NCBI GenBank assembly: GCA_030682715.1
Contig: JAUXNQ010000055.1
Span: forward strand, 62,001 to 126,000
DNA length: 64,000 bases
Source of the DNA: Methylotenera sp.
GTDB taxonomy: Bacteria > Pseudomonadota > Gammaproteobacteria > Burkholderiales > Methylophilaceae
Reading direction: 5' to 3'
Made by a program: the position numbers and the translations under genes. A model generated the notes under the pieces. It saw nothing but the letters and a program-made list of their open reading frames with translations. It was not told the origin of the DNA and ran no database searches. This document shows positions 43,752 through 52,791 of the stretch, piece after piece. Positions within the stretch are counted from its first letter, which is position 1; each line of letters begins with the position of its first letter.

Positions 43752-43819
43752 TCGATTTCCTATCGTGCCGGCTCATCAAGATTGACCAGCTAACTAATAA
43801 AAAAAACTCACTAAAAAAT

Positions 43820-43853
43820 AAAAGCGTGTAAATCAAATAATCTACACGCTTTT
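43820..43853 (-). terminator. Terminator after tRNA-Gln
   Basis: AAAAGCGTGTA (43820-43830) is the exact inverse of TACACGCTTTT (43843-43853), with AT-rich sequence following on the minus strand. It separates tRNA-Gln from prs. Confidence 0.75.
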
Positions 43854-43862
43854 ACAAAAATT

Positions 43863-43939
43863 TGGCTGAGGAGGAAGGACTCGAACCTTCGGATGCTGGG
43901 ATCAAAACCCAGTGCCTTAACCAACTTGGCGACTCCCCA
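43863..43939 (-). tRNA. tRNA-Gln (anticodon TTG)
   Basis: A 77-nt cloverleaf: acceptor TGGGGAG/CTCCTCA, D-arm with GTTGGTTAAGGC, anticodon stem CTGGG/CCCAG with loop TTTTGAT, T-arm AAGGTTCGAGTCCTT and an encoded CCA. It lies directly between ispE and prs. Confidence 0.95.
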
Positions 43940-43957
43940 ATATTTAATCAGCTTAAT

Positions 43958-44833
43958 TTACTTATAAAAAGGATGCTGATTCAACCCTTTTGCAACAAAC
44001 CCAAAATATTCTTTCGGTTTTTGCTGGTAAATACTATTTGCAGTTTCCTGATCAGTTACTTCTAAAAAGACAGAAGCACCTGAGCCGCTCATTCTAGCAT
44101 CTCCGTACTGTTTTAGCCAGCCTAAGCATGCTTTTACTTCAGGATAAATGCTACAAACTACTTTTTCCAGTTGATTTGTAAACCCATCGTGGATGTTCAC
44201 TAACGCTGAGTTTTCAGTGCTTAATTTCGCTATCTCTGAAAAGGCGGCTATTTTCTTAGGAATCGCATTCTTTGTCAATTGATTATTAGAAAAAATTTGT
44301 GCTGTTGATACATGTACGTTTGGCGTGAGTACAACATAGTACGCATTGTGTAGCGAAATGGCTTGTAGTTGCTCGCCCACGCCTTCTGCCCAAGCGTTAC
44401 TGCCATAGATAAAAAACGGTACATCTGCGCCTAGCTGCAACCCTAATTTTAATAGTTCTTCACGCGGTAGGTTAAGTTGCCAGCGCTGGTTTAGTGCAAG
44501 TAGCACGGTTGCCGCATCTGAACTGCCACCACCGAGACCGCCACCCATCGATATTTTTTTATCGACTAATATTTCAGCGCCAAGTTGGCAGCCTGTGTGC
44601 CTTTGTAGTAATTGCGCAGCACGAACACATAAATCATTTGCTTCTGGAACGCCAGCAACGTCATTTACTCGTTTAATTGTGCTGGTGTTTGTGGTTTTTA
44701 GATGAATGGTGTCGTAATAATCAAGTAACCTAAAGACTGTTTGCAGTAGGTGGTAACCGTCATCACGTTGCCCAGTGATATGTAGGAATAAATTGATTTT
44801 GGCTGGCGCTAAAAAAGCTTCAAAGTCATGCAT
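43958..44833 (-). CDS. ispE: 4-diphosphocytidyl-2-C-methyl-D-erythritol kinase
   Basis: A 291-residue GHMP kinase of the MEP isoprenoid pathway, phosphorylating CDP-ME at the 2-position. It starts with [20 protein letters not shown] and has the ATP loop [13 protein letters not shown] and the C-terminal [12 protein letters not shown]. It lies between lolB and tRNA-Gln, the usual arrangement in this group. Confidence 0.96.
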   Translation of the reverse strand: MHDFEAFLAPAKINLFLHITGQRDDGYHLLQTVFRLLDYYDTIHLKTTNTSTIKRVNDVAGVPEANDLCVRAAQLLQRHTGCQLGAEILVDKKISMGGGLGGGSSDAATVLLALNQRWQLNLPREELLKLGLQLGADVPFFIYGSNAWAEGVGEQLQAISLHNAYYVVLTPNVHVSTAQIFSNNQLTKNAIPKKIAAFSEIAKLSTENSALVNIHDGFTNQLEKVVCSIYPEVKACLGWLKQYGDARMSGSGASVFLEVTDQETANSIYQQKPKEYFGFVAKGLNQHPFYK

Positions 44834-44895
44834 GGCTGTTGTATGGGTTGAGTTTATCGATTTAACAAAACTTAAAGTATTGAGTAGGTGGTTAT

Positions 44896-45567
44896 TTAGT
44901 AGGGTATGTTATCCCAGTTTTCTACCAATAGTTTAAGGTTCACTTGATCACTTTTGAGGAAGATTTTGCCAGGTAGCCAGTATCCATTAAATTCTGCGTA
45001 GTTTGAGAATTCAATTTTCCAGCCATCTTGGTTTAGTGTGGTGAGTAAGCCTTGTTCATCCCAAGTGCTTGATTGAACAGGTGCGCTTGATGGGCGACCT
45101 AAAGACCAGTCGGCTAGCCCTGTTAGAGGGAGTGACCAGCCTAGTGTGTTGTAGGTAAGTGTTTCTGCATCTGCGGCAGATGCTGTCTTGCCATTGGCGT
45201 CGGTCAGTGTGATTTGATCGCTGGATTTTGTGATTTGCGCTATTTGGCTACCAAGTGGCGAGAATAAGCCGATGTTGTCGGAGGTTATTGAATGATGCCA
45301 CTTTAAGCCACCTGAAAAACCTTTGCTGTTGGTCTGTACGCCTATTCTGCCTTGTAGCGAAAACTGCTGAATTGCCGCATTGGCTTGCAGCTGTTTTTTG
45401 TGGCGTATGGTTGAGTCTGCGCTCATCGTCACTTGATTAGGCGTGCTTGCACACGCGGCTAATAAACTGACTAGGCTTAAGGCTAAAAAATGACGTATCA
45501 ATTGAATTGGTCTGACTAATTTAGATATAGATTGAAAGTTACTAAAAAATACTACTTTTGCATTCAA
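44896..45567 (-). CDS. lolB: Outer-membrane lipoprotein insertion factor LolB
   Basis: A 223-residue lipoprotein that receives lipoproteins from LolA and inserts them in the outer membrane. The signal peptide ends with the lipobox LLAACAS. The LolB fold is recognisable by [20 protein letters not shown] and [19 protein letters not shown]. The start codon overlaps the upstream TPR gene by four bases; a start nearer the hydrophobic segment ([16 protein letters not shown]) is possible, since the first 20 residues are unusual for a signal peptide. Confidence 0.9.
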   Translation of the reverse strand: MNAKVVFFSNFQSISKLVRPIQLIRHFLALSLVSLLAACASTPNQVTMSADSTIRHKKQLQANAAIQQFSLQGRIGVQTNSKGFSGGLKWHHSITSDNIGLFSPLGSQIAQITKSSDQITLTDANGKTASAADAETLTYNTLGWSLPLTGLADWSLGRPSSAPVQSSTWDEQGLLTTLNQDGWKIEFSNYAEFNGYWLPGKIFLKSDQVNLKLLVENWDNIPY

Positions 45568-47339
45568 GATTTGAATTTGTTTGCAGTAATTAATAAAGTT
45601 TCATTCTCAGGATCGGCAGTCAGCGCGTCATTCCATATCTTTTTGGCTTTTTCATGTTCGCCCTTTTGCCAGAGCACTTCACCCAAATGCGCTGCAATTT
45701 CAGGGTCTGGGTTAATGTTGTACGCCTGTTCTAGATATTGAATTGCTTTGTCTAAATTGCCTTTACGATAATGTGCCCAGCCCAAACTATCTAACATGTA
45801 ATGATCATTAGGGGAGATTATTAAGGCTTTTTCAATGAGGCTAATTGCTTCTTTAAGCCTGATATTTCGGTCTGCAAATGAATAACCAAGTGCGTTGTAT
45901 GCGGCGGCGAAATCAGGCTTCTCGGCAATTGATCTGCGTAATTCTAGCTCCATGATGTCAAATTTCCCCACTCGCTCTGCGGCAAGGGCGTAGTCGTAAA
46001 CCAACTCTGGTGTGTTTGGCAGATTTTTTACGGCCTTGCCCAGTAATTCAAAGGCTTCTTGATGACGTTTTTCTTTAGATAACAAAGCCGCTTGTGCTTT
46101 GATGACTAAGATCTGTTGTTCTACGTTTAAGTTTTCTAAGTTATCTAGTAACTCAACGGCTTTATCAACTGATTGCGTTCGTGCAATTACGTTAGCTAAA
46201 TTAAATTGAGCCTCAAGGTGGCGAGGGCCTACAGGTACCTTGTTGTACCAAGACATCGCGGTAGCATCATGTTTTTGTTTTTCAGCAGTTTGCCCAAGAT
46301 AAAGGTAAATTTGGTCTGACTCTTTGAAATTGTTAGCGATTGCTTGTTTGAAGTAGTTTTCTGCTTCATCGTAATCGGCGGCTTGAAAAGAAAGTAACCC
46401 AACTATGGCATAAATTTCTGCGTTGTTATTGCCTTGAGAGTCTTTAGCGTGCGCTAAAATTGTCGGAAACTCTGCTTTTGCCGCAGCATATTGTTTTTGA
46501 TTGACTAGAATTTTGGCAAGATTAATACGAATCTCGTTTGCCTCAGGTTGTACTTTTAAATATTCATAATAGAAAGCAATGGCTTTATTGGGTGATTGGC
46601 GAAATAACACTTGACCTTTAAGTAGGGCTGCGATTACCCAATTAGAGCGAGCGTCTTCAGCTTTTTCGAGTGCATCAAGCGCTATCGTATCTTGGTTAGC
46701 AATATATGCTGCTTGTGCAACTGCAAAATTGGCCTCTGCCAACGCTGGGTATGGTTTAGCTAGTGATTGAACAAGCTTTAATACAGCATTTTTATCTGTA
46801 CTTCTGTTAAGAATTGAGTTGATAAATAAAAACCCACCAGCTCTAGATTCTTCTTTCACTAGTAATTGTGCTAAATAAGGCTCTGCTTCGTTAAGTCGTC
46901 CAGTTGCAATCAGCATTTCCGTCATTGCTTGTTGCGCTTCTGTTGATGTTGGGTCTAGTTCTGCCCAAAGCTTCACGGCAGGAATCGCTAAGTTTGGAAT
47001 ATTGGCATAAGCTCCGATTTTTGCTGCACGTTCTGCTAGGCGCGAATCTTGTTCAGCGCGAGCTAAGTCATAAAAAATAGCACCAGCTGTGCCTATTTCG
47101 CCACGTTGGCCTGCAATTTCAGCGACTAGGTACTTATAAACAAACTCTGAGGTGAGCGTTCTTTCAAGTTGGCCATTAGGATGGCTACTATTTGCTAAAG
47201 TGTCTGAATGATAACGATTGGGTTGCTTGCTTGCGCAACTAGTCATGCCGAGTGTTAGTATGCATAAAGCAACGCTCACCGCAGTTGAGATTGGATAAGT
47301 TTTTTTAAGCGGTGTAGTTATGTCTAGTTTTTTTGTCAT
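45564..47339 (-). CDS. TPR-repeat lipoprotein
   Basis: A 591-residue protein with a signal peptide and lipobox (LTLGMTSCASK) followed by many tetratricopeptide repeats, for example AAYNALGYSFADRNIRLKEA and HYMLDSLGWAHYRKGNLDKA. Probably an outer-membrane-anchored scaffold in the periplasm. It overlaps lolB by four bases, so they are co-expressed. A gene of this type before lolB is common in betaproteobacteria. Partner proteins are unknown. Confidence 0.88.
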   Translation of the reverse strand: MTKKLDITTPLKKTYPISTAVSVALCILTLGMTSCASKQPNRYHSDTLANSSHPNGQLERTLTSEFVYKYLVAEIAGQRGEIGTAGAIFYDLARAEQDSRLAERAAKIGAYANIPNLAIPAVKLWAELDPTSTEAQQAMTEMLIATGRLNEAEPYLAQLLVKEESRAGGFLFINSILNRSTDKNAVLKLVQSLAKPYPALAEANFAVAQAAYIANQDTIALDALEKAEDARSNWVIAALLKGQVLFRQSPNKAIAFYYEYLKVQPEANEIRINLAKILVNQKQYAAAKAEFPTILAHAKDSQGNNNAEIYAIVGLLSFQAADYDEAENYFKQAIANNFKESDQIYLYLGQTAEKQKHDATAMSWYNKVPVGPRHLEAQFNLANVIARTQSVDKAVELLDNLENLNVEQQILVIKAQAALLSKEKRHQEAFELLGKAVKNLPNTPELVYDYALAAERVGKFDIMELELRRSIAEKPDFAAAYNALGYSFADRNIRLKEAISLIEKALIISPNDHYMLDSLGWAHYRKGNLDKAIQYLEQAYNINPDPEIAAHLGEVLWQKGEHEKAKKIWNDALTADPENETLLITANKFKS

Positions 47340-47715
47340 CAGGGTATGTGAAACTATTTATTAAAGTTGTTTAACTTGCGCTATATAGTAAATGACGCGT
47401 TTGTAGATTGCATTAATTTTAATGGGTTTAAACGAAATATTTGCCCAGAATTACTAAATATTTGCGCTGCATCACTGAATGTGTCTATCTAATTGTTAGC
47501 TTAACACTGTATCATGCCTCGTTGCTTCTTAGTCCGTGACAGCGGCTGCAAGTTCCGACATAATTATAGATTGACTATAGCGCAAGTGAAGTGAACTATC
47601 GCATATAGAGTTGAATCTATAGATTTGTTTTATTTGGGTCAGACTTTTTATAATATATTTTATGAAATTGGTGATAACCGTCTGTATTTAAACGAATGTT
47701 TTAATTTGAGTACCT
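47340..47715. other. Divergent intergenic region, TPR lipoprotein / ABC operon
   Basis: A 376-bp gap between divergent genes. Apart from the promoter at 47624-47653 I see no gene, RNA or repeat. Confidence 0.5.
47624..47653 (+). promoter_or_regulatory. Probable promoter of the ABC-transport operon
   Basis: TTGTTT (47624-47629), an 18-bp spacer and a perfect TATAAT (47648-47653), about 60 bp before the ATG at 47716. Confidence 0.55.
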
Positions 47716-48651
47716 ATGAATAATTTTACAGTTGAGGCAATTGAGCTTACGCGGCTTTACGGAGGCCGTGAGGCGGTAAGTAATGTAAATTTCACCTTAA
47801 GTAAAGGCGAGGTTTTAGGGTTCTTAGGCCCTAACGGTGCTGGTAAGTCTACCACCATGAAAATGCTCACTGGCAATTTGGCGCCTAGCCATGGCAGTGT
47901 CAAGATTTGCGGTATCGATATGATAGAAAATCCAAAAGAGGCTAAAGCACTCATTGGATATCTACCAGAAATGCGTCCTTTATATAAAGAGTTAACTGTA
48001 GATGAGTATTTGACGATGGCAGCCAGACTGCATCGGGTAAGTGCTAAACACATTAAAAAAGCCGTTGAAAATGCTAAAGAGCGTTGTGGTTTAACGCATA
48101 TGAGCAAGCGCTTGATTGAAAACTTATCAAATGGCTATCAACAGCGTGTTGGTATTGCACAGGCGATTATCCATAGCCCAATGGTGGTGATTCTTGATGA
48201 GCCGACGGTGGGCCTCGACCCGATTCAAATTCGTGATATTCGTACATTAATTCGTGAGGTTGGTACTGATCATAGTGTGATTATCTCTACGCACATTTTG
48301 CCTGAGGTTGAAATGGTGTGCGATCAGGTACAGATTATTGATAAAGGTAAATTGGTTTTTAACGGCTCAATTGATGTGCTTAAACGTCAGCGTGTTGGTA
48401 ATAAGCTGCTTATCGGTTTACGTAATCCTCCAGCAATTGAAGAAATTCTAAGAATATCAGGTGTTTCAGAAGCTGAAAGCTTAGCCAATGGTTTGATTCG
48501 TGTACGTTATGCAGAAAATGCAGAGCCAGCAGAAGCGATCGTACAAGTGGCAGTTCAGCAAGGTTGGGGTTTGCATCAAATTGCACCAGACCAAACAAGC
48601 TTGGAAGATGTGTTTATGCAGTTGACTTATCAAGAGCAAATTGCTGCTTAA
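47716..48651 (+). CDS. ABC transporter ATP-binding protein (GldA-like)
   Basis: A 311-residue ATPase with Walker A GPNGAGKST near residues 38-46, the signature LSNGYQQRVGIAQAI and Walker B VVILDEPTVGLD. The C-terminal extension (ISGVSEAESLANGLIRVRY) is of the GldA/ABC-2 type. It heads a four-gene run with a permease, a GldG-like protein and a DUF4340 protein. Such systems occur widely in non-gliding bacteria; the substrate is unknown. Confidence 0.92.
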   Translation: MNNFTVEAIELTRLYGGREAVSNVNFTLSKGEVLGFLGPNGAGKSTTMKMLTGNLAPSHGSVKICGIDMIENPKEAKALIGYLPEMRPLYKELTVDEYLTMAARLHRVSAKHIKKAVENAKERCGLTHMSKRLIENLSNGYQQRVGIAQAIIHSPMVVILDEPTVGLDPIQIRDIRTLIREVGTDHSVIISTHILPEVEMVCDQVQIIDKGKLVFNGSIDVLKRQRVGNKLLIGLRNPPAIEEILRISGVSEAESLANGLIRVRYAENAEPAEAIVQVAVQQGWGLHQIAPDQTSLEDVFMQLTYQEQIAA

Positions 48652-48666
48652 TTAGGTTTAATCCAG

Positions 48667-48703
48667 TCACTTTTCAGTATAGCACCAATCACTTTTCAGT
48701 ATA
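48667..48703 (+). repeat. 15-bp direct repeat before the permease gene
   Basis: TCACTTTTCAGTATA occurs at 48667-48681 and 48689-48703, a 22-bp step, in the short gap between the ATPase and permease genes. Probably a small tandem duplication. Confidence 0.7.
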
Positions 48704-48729
48704 AAAATTGGTTATTTAAGGTTTTATTT

Positions 48730-49476
48730 ATGATTATTAATGTCGCAAGAAAAGAACTTAAAAGTGTATTTGCCTCGCCGATGGGGTGGGTGATTTTGTC
48801 ATTGTTGATGTTTGCTTTTGGTACGCAATACTTGAATGCTGTGAATGACTACTTTGCCGTGATGTCTGGTGCAATGCGCCCAGCTGAGCGAACAGGGGTT
48901 ACCCAGTTTGTGGGCCAGTCTGTCTATGGCCTAGCTTCATTTATTATGTTGTTTGCTGTGCCTTTATTATCGATGAGGCTTATTTCTGAAGAGCGCCGCA
49001 GCCAAACCCTGCCGTTTTTATTTAGTGCGCCTATTTCGCTGACTGAAATTGTGGTGGGCAAGTTTCTTGGCCTTGTGGCGTTTTTAAGTATATTGGTTCT
49101 GTTTATTGGTGCCATGTTGTCTACGCTTAATATTTGGGCAGATATCGATTTTGGCTTTTTATTGACCAACTCACTTGGCTTGCTGCTGATGGTGGCGGGG
49201 TTTTCTGCGTTAGGGATTTATTTTTCTAGCTTAACGCAACAGCCTGTTATTGCTGCCATTTTAACGTTCATTGCACTATTTGCATTGATGATGTTGGACC
49301 GCTTCTTTGGTGATGATCCAACTAATATATTAGGTGGTTTGTCGCTCACACGCCACTTTCAGTCGTTTGCTAGCGGTTTGATTGATAGCGCAGATATCGT
49401 ATATTTTATTTTATTCGCAGTGACATTTTTAACCTTAACAGTGCGTCGCCTAGATGCTGACCGCTTACGTGGTTAA
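48730..49476 (+). CDS. ABC-2 type permease (GldF-like)
   Basis: A 248-residue integral membrane protein with about six hydrophobic segments (from PMGWVILSLLMFAFGTQYL on), including the typical ERRSQTLPFLFSAPISLTEI block of ABC-2 permeases. It partners the ATPase just upstream and the GldG-like protein 14 bp downstream. Confidence 0.9.
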   Translation: MIINVARKELKSVFASPMGWVILSLLMFAFGTQYLNAVNDYFAVMSGAMRPAERTGVTQFVGQSVYGLASFIMLFAVPLLSMRLISEERRSQTLPFLFSAPISLTEIVVGKFLGLVAFLSILVLFIGAMLSTLNIWADIDFGFLLTNSLGLLLMVAGFSALGIYFSSLTQQPVIAAILTFIALFALMMLDRFFGDDPTNILGGLSLTRHFQSFASGLIDSADIVYFILFAVTFLTLTVRRLDADRLRG

Positions 49477-49490
49477 TTGGAATTTTTGAC

Positions 49491-50876
49491 ATGAACATTA
49501 ATCGTAAATTACGTTTTCAGTTATTAGTACAAAATTGGTTTTTTGTCGTATTGTTTTTGATGCTAGTTGTGTTGCTAGGCTTCTTTGCGAGTGAGTACCG
49601 CGTTGCAAAAGATATTACACAGGCTAATCGCAATATTTTGACGCAGGGCAGTGTGAATGTGCTCAAGCAGATGAAAGCGCCCGTTAACATTACCGTGTAT
49701 GCAACTAAAGATGATGCATCAAGTGGTGATGTGTTCCGTAAGGGGATTGTAGACTTTGTTGCGCGTTACCAACGTGATAAAAAAGATATTAAACTTAAGT
49801 TTATTAACCCATCTGTAGAGCCAAAGTTGGCACAAGATGCTGGCGTTAAAGTAGATGGCGAAGTGGTCGTTGAGTACCAAAAACGTGTAGAGCACATTAC
49901 GCCACCATTTGCAGAGCAAGAGTTTACTAACTTATTAGTAAGGCTCTCTCGTACTAATCAACAGGCTGTTATGTATTTAGATGGACATGGCGAGCGTAAC
50001 TTGATTGGTATTAAGAATCATGATTTGGGTGAATTTGGTAAGCAGTTAGAAACCAAAGGCTTTAAGTTTGCTAACCCAGATTTAACAATTGCACAGGCAG
50101 TACCAAGTAACGGTGCTATGTTGGTAGTGGCTAGTCCGCAAGTCGATATTAGTGAGATTGAAGCACAAAAAATTAAAGCTTACTTAGAGGCAGGCGGTAA
50201 TTTACTATGGTTGCTAGATGATAATGACTTTAAAGGTATGCAGAATGTTGCTGAATACTTAGGTCTGCAAGTGTCTCCAGGCGTAGTGCTGGATATGGCG
50301 TCAGCTCAGTATGGTGCAGATGCGCGCGTTGCGTTTGCGAGTTTGTATGGAGAGCATCCAATCACAACTAACTTTATGTTGCGTACTTTGTTCCCAGAGT
50401 CACATGAGGTAATGGCGTATGGCAATGACGAAAATGGTTGGAAAGTAAGCAAGCTTGTGGAAGTGGCGCCCAATGGCTGGTTATCTTCAGGAAAATTGGC
50501 AAAAGGTGCTAAACCTGTTTTTAATGAGAAAACAGACAAGCGTGGCCCAATCAATATTGGCGTGGCGTTAGAGCGTATTTATGGCAAAAAAGGCCAGCGT
50601 GTGGTGGTGATGGGTAATGCTAACTTTTTATCTAATACCTTTATTACCAATGGTGGTAATCTGGATTTAGGCGTCAATATTATTAATTGGTTAGCTGGAG
50701 ATGACAACCTGATCACGATACAACCGATGCCTTTGAAAGACATTAATGTATCAATTCCAGATACTGATCAGGGTCGTCTAGTCGCTTGGACTGTGTTTCA
50801 TAGCTTCCAATATTTTATCCCACTGGGCTTCATGATTGCTGGTTTCTATTTCTGGTGGAAACGCAGAAAAGCTTAA
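49491..50876 (+). CDS. GldG-like ABC-transport auxiliary protein
   Basis: A 461-residue protein with an N-terminal membrane anchor (WFFVVLFLMLVVLLGFFA), a large periplasmic domain of the GldG/ABC_transp_aux family (VMYLDGHGERNL, GGNLLWLLDD, VVVMGNANFLSNTF) and a C-terminal membrane span before a basic end (WWKRRKA). It works with the preceding ATPase and permease. Function in this organism is unknown. Confidence 0.88.
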   Translation: MNINRKLRFQLLVQNWFFVVLFLMLVVLLGFFASEYRVAKDITQANRNILTQGSVNVLKQMKAPVNITVYATKDDASSGDVFRKGIVDFVARYQRDKKDIKLKFINPSVEPKLAQDAGVKVDGEVVVEYQKRVEHITPPFAEQEFTNLLVRLSRTNQQAVMYLDGHGERNLIGIKNHDLGEFGKQLETKGFKFANPDLTIAQAVPSNGAMLVVASPQVDISEIEAQKIKAYLEAGGNLLWLLDDNDFKGMQNVAEYLGLQVSPGVVLDMASAQYGADARVAFASLYGEHPITTNFMLRTLFPESHEVMAYGNDENGWKVSKLVEVAPNGWLSSGKLAKGAKPVFNEKTDKRGPINIGVALERIYGKKGQRVVVMGNANFLSNTFITNGGNLDLGVNIINWLAGDDNLITIQPMPLKDINVSIPDTDQGRLVAWTVFHSFQYFIPLGFMIAGFYFWWKRRKA

Positions 50877-50941
50877 TAGTAGTAGCGCTGAATATTAGAG
50901 ATGTTTAATCGAGTCTTGTCATAAGTTTTTGAGGGAGTTGC

Positions 50942-51838
50942 ATGAAAAAACGTTGGTTATTAAATCTAATTTTGCTTGCTGTGGTGGCGAGCTTAGTGAC
51001 TTTTTTGTATGTTCGTCCTAAAGCAGATGCGAATAAAACTGCAGAGTACGAAGTTTCTAGCTACAAACTGGCTGAATTTAATGCAATTGCGATTGAGTTT
51101 CCAGCTAAGGCGGCTGTTACTTTTGAAAAAATAGACGGATACTGGCGTTTAACTGCACCCTTTAAAACTCGTGCTGATCAGTTATCCGTGCAACGTATTT
51201 TGGCGATTATCGCGGCTAAAAGCCGTGAAAAAATCGTATCAGATGACATTGCTAAGTTTGGGCTAGTTAACCCAGCACTGAAGTTAAAGTTGATTAGAGA
51301 CCAAAACAGTTCAGAAGAGTTTTTATTTGGGACTTACAACCCACTCACTGATGAGCAATATATTTTTCACAAAAACACGGTTTACCTAGTGTCTAATACT
51401 TATGCGGAAGCGGCCTCTACGCAAGTAATTGAAATGGTAGATAAAGCGCCATTGAAACCTACTGAAAAAGTAGCTGGCTTTGACTTTAGCCGACTAGAGC
51501 AATGGGAAGAATCTAGGTTAAATGTGGATTTGGTGGATGGCCAATGGAAGGTTTCAATCAAAGAAGCTAAGCCATTGCAAAATGAGATGAACGAATGGGT
51601 GGATTATTCATGGGTACATACGCTCGCTAAATCAGTGGAGTTGTACACCCCCGATCGTAAAACCGTTTATCCTTCATTTGAAATTAAAATGGCAGATGGT
51701 AGTAAAGTGCATTTCGATAAGATTCAAGAGTCACCAGATTTGCTTTTGGGGCGCGCTGATGAAGGCCTCATGTACACATTTCCATCAGACTCTGGTTTTG
51801 TGATGCTGAACCCACCAATTAATGAGCCCACCAAGTAA
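50942..51838 (+). CDS. DUF4340-family protein of the ABC operon
   Basis: A 298-residue protein with an N-terminal signal-anchor (WLLNLILLAVVASLVTFLYV) and a periplasmic DUF4340 domain built of short beta repeats (FEKIDGYWRLTAPFKTRADQ ... KFGLVNPALKLKL). It follows the GldG-like gene and is usually found with it. A strong terminator lies 48 bp after its stop codon and ends the operon. Confidence 0.85.
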   Translation: MKKRWLLNLILLAVVASLVTFLYVRPKADANKTAEYEVSSYKLAEFNAIAIEFPAKAAVTFEKIDGYWRLTAPFKTRADQLSVQRILAIIAAKSREKIVSDDIAKFGLVNPALKLKLIRDQNSSEEFLFGTYNPLTDEQYIFHKNTVYLVSNTYAEAASTQVIEMVDKAPLKPTEKVAGFDFSRLEQWEESRLNVDLVDGQWKVSIKEAKPLQNEMNEWVDYSWVHTLAKSVELYTPDRKTVYPSFEIKMADGSKVHFDKIQESPDLLLGRADEGLMYTFPSDSGFVMLNPPINEPTK

Positions 51839-51885
51839 TTTACCAACTAAGTAATGTTTGATTGATTCACTTATTCTGCTAACTT

Positions 51886-51927
51886 AAAAAATCCCCCACG
51901 GCACAGTTGCGCCGTGGGGGATTTTTT
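51886..51927 (+). terminator. Strong intrinsic terminator of the ABC operon
   Basis: ATCCCCCACGGC pairs with GCCGTGGGGGAT around ACAGTTGC, with A before and TTTTTT after, so it could stop transcription in both directions. Confidence 0.92.
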
Positions 51928-51941
51928 CTAGGAACTCACGC

Positions 51942-52757
51942 ATGCCAGAATTACCAGAAGTCGAGACCACTAGGCTAGGCCTGCTGTCGCTTTTAGATCA
52001 GACCGTTGCAGCGGTTGTGATTCGTAATGGGTCATTACGCTGGCCTATTCCCGCAGATTTACCAACCTTACTACATGGACAAACCTTACGCGCACTAACA
52101 CGGCGTGCTAAGTATATTCTTGCGCATTTTGACAATGGTGTTTTATTGCTGCATTTAGGGATGTCTGGTCGTATTTGCTTGTTAAAAGAAAATGAGCCAG
52201 CCCAAAAGCATGACCACCTGGATATTGCGTTTAATGATGGGCAAGTGTTGCGCCTGCGCGACCCTAGGCGCTTTGGTGCGGTATTATGGGCGGGTGAGCA
52301 ATATGCTCAGCACAAATTACTAAGTGTGCTTGGCCCAGAGCCTTTAGATGATGAATTTACAGGGCGGTACTTGCATCAGCACATGCGTACACGCACGGCA
52401 GCTATTAAAACTACCATTATGGACAGCCATTTGGTAGTTGGTGTAGGTAACATTTACGCAAGTGAATCTTTATTTCGCGCAGGGATTTACCCTGCAACAC
52501 CCGCTAATAAGCTAAGTTTGAAGCAATGTGAAAAATTAGTGGGTGAAATAAAATCGACATTAAGCGATGCACTTAAGGTTGGTGGGAGTAGCTTGCGCGA
52601 TTTTTTTGGCACAGATGGCAACCCTGGATATTTTCAGCAGCAGTATTTTGTTTATGGCAGGACTGATGAGCCTTGCAGGGTGTGCGGTAAGCCTATTTTA
52701 AATATTCGCCAAGGACAGCGCTCCACGTTTTACTGTGGAGCATGCCAAAAGCGCTAA
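51942..52757 (+). CDS. mutM: Formamidopyrimidine-DNA glycosylase
   Basis: A 271-residue Fpg/MutM that excises 8-oxoguanine and cuts the abasic site. The catalytic N-terminus PELPEVETTRLGL (Pro after Met removal, Glu next) is intact, as are the H2TH part (VGVGNIYASESLFRAGI) and the C-terminal zinc finger (CRVCGKPI...CGACQ). It starts only 15 bp after the terminator of the ABC operon, so its promoter probably lies within or before that hairpin. Confidence 0.97.
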   Translation: MPELPEVETTRLGLLSLLDQTVAAVVIRNGSLRWPIPADLPTLLHGQTLRALTRRAKYILAHFDNGVLLLHLGMSGRICLLKENEPAQKHDHLDIAFNDGQVLRLRDPRRFGAVLWAGEQYAQHKLLSVLGPEPLDDEFTGRYLHQHMRTRTAAIKTTIMDSHLVVGVGNIYASESLFRAGIYPATPANKLSLKQCEKLVGEIKSTLSDALKVGGSSLRDFFGTDGNPGYFQQQYFVYGRTDEPCRVCGKPILNIRQGQRSTFYCGACQKR

Positions 52758-52791
52758 TATCTGTTGTTATTATGAAGTAACGCTACTTGCG